Positions 7,080 to 10,520 of a DNA stretch of 10,520 bases are shown piece after piece (position 1 is the first letter of the stretch; each line of letters opens with the position of its first letter). Position numbers and translations under genes: made by a program. Origin of the DNA: UBA9926 sp913052075 (GTDB lineage Bacteria > Pseudomonadota > Gammaproteobacteria > Pseudomonadales > Azotimanducaceae). Location of the stretch: NCBI GenBank assembly GCA_913052075.1, contig CAJXDD010000084.1, positions 1-10,520 on the forward strand. The letters run 5' to 3'. The notes below the pieces were generated by a model. That model did no database searches. It worked only from the letters and a program-made list of their open reading frames with translations, and was not told the DNA's origin.

Positions 7080-9139
7080 ACGATCATCGAGATCGCATTG
7101 AATCCACTCCTTTTGAGGCACCCGATCTAGATCAAACGCCCCAAAAGCGGCGCCTTAGCAAGGTAGCTATTTTTCTTGGCGGCGCTAGTATTGTGCTCGC
7201 AGCAATAGGCTGGTTTTTATTCACAGCCACCGCAGTCAAGTTCGTGACCAATCCGGACGGAGCTACCCTCGCTGTAACAGACGGGTTTAACTATCGATTG
7301 GGTGACCAATGGCTTATCCGGCCTGGAGAGATCACGGTGACTGCGATAGCTGAGGGCTACAGGCCACTGAACCAGCGCGTTGAGATACTGAATGCGACCT
7401 CGCAACAAGTTGAGTTAGTGCTCTACCCACTGCCTGGCTTGCTCAGTATTTCAGCCAACGCGATCGGAGCACTAGTGACCGTCGATGGCGAGGTGATCGG
7501 CGATACACCGATTAACGATGCGCTGATTGAGGCAGGCGTTCGCTCAGTGCAACTGACCCATCCAAGGTTCAAGGATCTATCTACCGAGGTGCAGATCACC
7601 GGGCGCAATGTAAAGCAGGCGCTCGAACTGGAGCTTTTACCCGCTTGGGCAGATATCTCCCTATCGTCAACGCCCGAGGGCGCCACAATTATCGTAGACG
7701 ACGCGGAGGCTGGCCAAACGCCAACAATGCTAGAGCTCCTTGAAGGACAGCGAAATATTCAGCTCTCGCTCGCCGGGTTCAAACCAGTCAAGACGATGAT
7801 CGAAGTGGTGAGCAATATCCAGCAGGTGTTGCCGCCCTTCGCACTGGAGCCGGCAGACGCTCAGGTCATCGTCACGACGGTTCCCTCCGGAGCAAGCATT
7901 CAATTGGACGGGCAATATCGCGGACAATCCCCCATTAATCTCGCAGTAACCCCTCAGCAGCGATTGGCCATAACAGCTAATAAAGCAGGCTACGAGCCAT
8001 CGGAAGCGACACTATTTTTGGCGCCCAACGAGGAGAGAAAGCTTTCCATATCGCTATCCCCTCAGCAAGGACGCCTTGCTGTCAGTACTCTGCCAGCGGA
8101 CGCGGAGATCTTGATGGATGGCAAACCTGCGCCAGACCTAAGACAGGGCATGGACCTCGTCAGCCGACCGTACGTGATCACCATCAAAAAAACAGGATAT
8201 GCGGAAGTCACCGAGCGCGTGACGCCCATCGTTGGCCAAACTCAGACCCTCAATTTTGAATTGCTTTCGCTGGAGGCAGCGAGGCTTGCACGCATTCCGG
8301 CGAGGCTCTCAACCGGGCAAGGCAGTCCTCTGCAGCTGGTTAAGCCAGGTACCGTGCAACTCGGCGCGCCCAGGCGGGCTCGGGGGAGAAGAAGTAACGA
8401 AATCGAGCGTGAAGTGACGATTAGCGAGCCTTTTTACATCGGCCGTTTTGAGGTCACTAATCGAGAGTACTTGGAATTTGATCCGAGCCATGAACCGGGT
8501 TTACTTGGCCGAATCCTACTAAATGAGCGCGACCGGCCTGCGGTCAACCTCTCCTGGTCAAGGGCCGTCGAGTTTTGCAACTGGCTTAGCCGGCGGGACT
8601 CCCTGACGCCAGCGTATACGCAAGTCGACGGCGAGTGGCAGCTCACGCAACCCTTCACTGACGGATATCGATTACCCACTGAATCCGAATGGGTACTGGC
8701 GCTAGCAGCCGTGAACCAAACAAACGATAAACCCACTTTTCCCTGGGGGGAGTCGCTCACCCCCTCCGAGCAGTTCGCCAACATCGCAGACGCATCCGCG
8801 ACCGGGGCAGTGCCGTACATCGTTCAAGGATACGATGACGGGTTCCGAGGCCCCGCCCCCGTTGGACGATTCCCTGCCAATTCCCTTGGTCTCCACGACC
8901 TCACTGGCAACGCCGCGGAATGGGTGAATGACCGCTACAGCGTGGCGCCGTCTAAAGCCGTCGAAACGGATCGAATAGGACCCGTGAGTGGAGACATCTT
9001 CGTTATTCGTGGATCCAGCTTTTTGATGGGTCGGTTCGGCGAATTACGAACAGCATTTCGAGACTTCGGCCAAGAAGGCCGGCAGGACGTTGGTTTCAGG
9101 CTGGCGAGATCGATATCCACTGACGCGCGAGGTCAGTAG
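7076..9139 (+). CDS. Single-pass membrane protein with five PEGA-like repeats and a non-catalytic FGE/SUMF1-like domain
   Basis: The protein has 687 residues and starts within the previous stop (ATGA). A basic stretch KRRLSK precedes one membrane segment (29-51), so most of the protein should be periplasmic. Five beta-rich repeats of about 70 residues follow, at roughly 52-117, 121-188, 192-258, 262-328 and 331-397. Each has the PEGA signature of a strand, P-x-G-A or equivalent, then a G-x-TP turn and a G[FY] near the end (for example STPEGATIIVDD and LAGFKP; TVPSGASIQLDG and KAGYEP). Residues 423-679 match the formylglycine-generating enzyme / SUMF1 fold: FYIGRFEVTNREYLEF, AVNLSWSRAVEFCNWLS, GYRLPTESEW, FPWG, YDDGF, APVGRFPANSLGLHDLTGNA, AEWVND, RGSSF and VGFRLA. 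The two active-site cysteines of FGE, expected just after RGSSF, are replaced (FLMGRFGELRTAF); the only cysteine (Cys501) is in the common structural CNWLS motif. It is probably a structural or ligand-binding member, comparable in principle to GldK/PorK of type IX secretion. No sulfatase is seen nearby. Confidence 0.93.
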   Translation: MNDHRDRIESTPFEAPDLDQTPQKRRLSKVAIFLGGASIVLAAIGWFLFTATAVKFVTNPDGATLAVTDGFNYRLGDQWLIRPGEITVTAIAEGYRPLNQRVEILNATSQQVELVLYPLPGLLSISANAIGALVTVDGEVIGDTPINDALIEAGVRSVQLTHPRFKDLSTEVQITGRNVKQALELELLPAWADISLSSTPEGATIIVDDAEAGQTPTMLELLEGQRNIQLSLAGFKPVKTMIEVVSNIQQVLPPFALEPADAQVIVTTVPSGASIQLDGQYRGQSPINLAVTPQQRLAITANKAGYEPSEATLFLAPNEERKLSISLSPQQGRLAVSTLPADAEILMDGKPAPDLRQGMDLVSRPYVITIKKTGYAEVTERVTPIVGQTQTLNFELLSLEAARLARIPARLSTGQGSPLQLVKPGTVQLGAPRRARGRRSNEIEREVTISEPFYIGRFEVTNREYLEFDPSHEPGLLGRILLNERDRPAVNLSWSRAVEFCNWLSRRDSLTPAYTQVDGEWQLTQPFTDGYRLPTESEWVLALAAVNQTNDKPTFPWGESLTPSEQFANIADASATGAVPYIVQGYDDGFRGPAPVGRFPANSLGLHDLTGNAAEWVNDRYSVAPSKAVETDRIGPVSGDIFVIRGSSFLMGRFGELRTAFRDFGQEGRQDVGFRLARSISTDARGQ

Positions 9140-9222
9140 ACGGAAGGACCGTACCCAATTATTAGCCGAGAGCGTGGCTGTTGCGACAATTAAAATCCAG
9201 CTCTAAAGCCGCTGGCCAATAC

Positions 9223-9252
9223 CTAATCATGAATTAGCTACTCATGGATTAG
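9223..9252. repeat. Short AT-rich repeats in the gap before the small secreted protein gene
   Basis: CATGAATTAG (9228-9237) and CATGGATTAG (9243-9252) are direct repeats 15 bases apart with one mismatch. CTAATCATG (9223-9231) also forms an imperfect inverted repeat with the second copy. The cluster lies in the 181-bp gap 9140-9320 and could be an operator; no protein can be assigned. I saw no clear intrinsic terminator in this gap. Confidence 0.3.
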
Positions 9253-9267
9253 AATTTAATCAACAGG

Positions 9268-9295
9268 TTGCGATCCACACGCTCTGACCCATAGA
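9268..9295 (+). promoter_or_regulatory. Weak sigma70-like promoter candidate before the small gene
   Basis: TTGCGA (9268-9273) and CATAGA (9290-9295) lie 16 bases apart, matching four and three of six consensus positions. A start near 9302 would fit the gene at 9321. The gap here is larger than others in the cluster, so a separate promoter is reasonable, but the match is poor. Confidence 0.2.
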
Positions 9296-9320
9296 CCGAG
9301 AGCCGTACAAGCATTGGACC

Positions 9321-9764
9321 ATGCTAGACTTTTTCAACGAATCAATACGCTGTGTTCCTATGGATAGTGTACCAACCCAATTTCGCAACTTCTGTTCTCT
9401 CTGCATTGGTAATCGGCGAGTCGCCAAACAAACAGGCGCAATCTTACCCTCGCCTTGGCCATCATCGAGACGAGCGCTCTGGTTAATGCTGTGTACCTTG
9501 CTGCCGCTATCATCGCTGATGGTTGAGGCCGCGGAACAAGAGACTGCGCAAGGGCCTACCGCTGCGTCTACCCCAGCGACTGCGGGCGATCCATCGCTCC
9601 CCTCGGCGCAGATAGAACAACCTCAAACAGACGCCAAGACTCCCCCTCCGGCGCCCGACGCAGCCCAGCTCAAGACTCGCGGACTGGGAGCTGCCTTTGA
9701 AAAATTTAATCCAAGCGAGGCCATCAGCGCTGATAACGCAGTGCCCTTCCCTATCGATATCTAA
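9321..9764 (+). CDS. Small exported or membrane-anchored Pro-rich protein, unknown function
   Basis: The protein has up to 147 residues. The start is uncertain: ATG at 9321 and ATG at 9360 are both in frame and neither has a good ribosome site. A hydrophobic stretch (53-68, LWLMLCTLLPLSSLMV) preceded by SSRR and followed by EAAEQ looks like a signal peptide with an unusually long N-region, or an uncleaved anchor. The exported part is short, with a disordered Thr/Ala/Pro/Gln linker (75-115). It ends in FEKFNPSEAISADNAVPFPI plus DI, a compact tail that looks under constraint and may dock to a partner. The N-region has a C-x-x-C pair (Cys25, Cys28), which may lie outside the true protein if a later start is used. 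The stop is 13 bases before the ExbB/TolQ-like gene, so the two are almost certainly co-transcribed. I do not recognise a family. Confidence 0.65.
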   Translation: MLDFFNESIRCVPMDSVPTQFRNFCSLCIGNRRVAKQTGAILPSPWPSSRRALWLMLCTLLPLSSLMVEAAEQETAQGPTAASTPATAGDPSLPSAQIEQPQTDAKTPPPAPDAAQLKTRGLGAAFEKFNPSEAISADNAVPFPIDI

Positions 9765-9777
9765 CCGAGACTAGACC

Positions 9778-10520
9778 ATGAACAAAAAAGCGCTTTCCTC
9801 CGAGTTCATTTTCCAGTTGTTTTCGCTGGTCATTGCAGTCCTACTCGTCCATGCGGTTTACGTCACGGTCGTCCAGCCCAACGCATCGGAGGCGCTCATT
9901 GAGGAAGCCATTTTGATCAATGAGGATCCGGCCTACGTGCCTGAGCGCAATCTATTTGTGGTCGTAAAAGATCTGGAGCAAGAGGCATGCTTTGTTCTCA
10001 TGCTGTGGGCGATTGCACTCATGTCCTTTAAAGCGAGGGAGACGTTCCGCGAGCGCTCTCTCCTCGGCCGGAATTTGATACCCATTGATGGGTTAACTCG
10101 CATCCTTCCTCAGGACACGAGGGAATATGCTCGGTCCATCGAGGCCCTGTCGGAAGGCGAACGCGAGCGCCTACTCCCCAAGACGTTATTGGTTGCGCTC
10201 GACCGATTCAGGTCGACGCACAGCGTTCAAGATGTTGCCCAAACGGTGAGAGCCATGTGTGAGGCTGAATCAGATCGACTGGACTCGGAGATGTCCATGA
10301 TACGCTACATCGCATGGGCCATCCCCTCTATCGGCTTCCTAGGGACTGTTCGAGGAATCGGACAAGCACTGGGGCAAGCGCACCAAGCCGCTCAAGGCGA
10401 TATTGCGGGGGTCACGCAAAGTCTTGGGGTCGCCTTTAATTCTACGTTTGTAGCGCTACTGATTAGCATCTTGATTATGTTTTTGATGCATCAATTACAG
10501 CTCGCACAGGAACGCACGAC
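9778..10520 (+). CDS. MotA/TolQ/ExbB-family proton channel, 3' end outside window
   Basis: An open frame runs from ATG at 9778 to the right edge, 247 codons without a stop. Predicted membrane segments lie at about 10-32, 69-84, 178-197 and 222-237. The third carries the family signature IPSIGFLGTVRGIG (182-195), and the fourth begins with the polar NSTFVALL that lines the channel in ExbB/TolQ/MotA proteins. In known systems this subunit forms a pentamer around an ExbD/TolR/MotB partner and converts proton flow into work at the inner membrane. The region between segments 2 and 3 (85-177) is the expected charged cytoplasmic loop. There is one hydrophobic segment more than in ExbB or TolQ: a segment at 10-32 and a short loop of about 35 residues, presumably periplasmic, precede the usual architecture. 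Only a weak GAGA lies upstream, so coupling to the preceding gene is possible. An ExbD/TolR-like gene is expected just past the window. Confidence 0.9.
   Translation, partial: MNKKALSSEFIFQLFSLVIAVLLVHAVYVTVVQPNASEALIEEAILINEDPAYVPERNLFVVVKDLEQEACFVLMLWAIALMSFKARETFRERSLLGRNLIPIDGLTRILPQDTREYARSIEALSEGERERLLPKTLLVALDRFRSTHSVQDVAQTVRAMCEAESDRLDSEMSMIRYIAWAIPSIGFLGTVRGIGQALGQAHQAAQGDIAGVTQSLGVAFNSTFVALLISILIMFLMHQLQLAQERT

Overview
The window looks like a moderately GC-rich proteobacterial chromosome, most likely a gammaproteobacterium. The evidence is several lipoprotein signal peptides that fit outer-membrane sorting, an ExbB/TolQ-type proton channel, a TonB-like C-terminus, and tightly packed operons. 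No rRNA, tRNA, insertion sequence, phage gene or CRISPR array was seen.

Layout. Bases 1-150 (+) are the last 49 codons of a gene that enters from the left; its tail resembles the C-terminal domain of TonB-family proteins. It converges on two overlapping minus-strand genes (877-176 and 1530-874), both predicted lipoproteins of unrecognised family. A divergent intergenic region (1531-1972) carries a candidate extended -10 promoter, a perfect inverted repeat and an 11-bp direct repeat. A dense plus-strand cluster follows: a 540-residue lipoprotein with a tandem-repeat Pro/Ser linker (1973-3595); a 402-residue lipoprotein with a glycine-rich hydrophobic hairpin (3627-4835); a 726-residue single-pass protein with a possible degenerate kinase head, TPR-like helices and a PEGA-like end (4899-7079); and, overlapping it by four bases, a 687-residue single-pass protein with five PEGA-like repeats and a formylglycine-generating-enzyme-like (SUMF1 fold) domain without the catalytic cysteines (7076-9139). 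After a 181-bp gap come a small Pro-rich secreted or anchored protein (9321-9764) and the first 247 codons of an ExbB/TolQ/MotA-family channel (9778 to the right edge).

Reading of the whole. Almost every product is predicted to sit in or face the cell envelope: four lipoproteins, two inner-membrane proteins with large periplasmic PEGA/TPR/SUMF1-like parts, a small exported protein, a proton channel and a TonB-like tail. I infer a trans-envelope assembly in which a proton-driven ExbB/TolQ-type motor at the inner membrane is linked through PEGA/TPR proteins to outer-membrane lipoproteins. The enzyme-like domains look catalytically dead and are probably structural or ligand-binding. I do not recognise this gene combination as a named system. 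The substrate or purpose cannot be read from the sequence, and the window cuts the locus at both ends.
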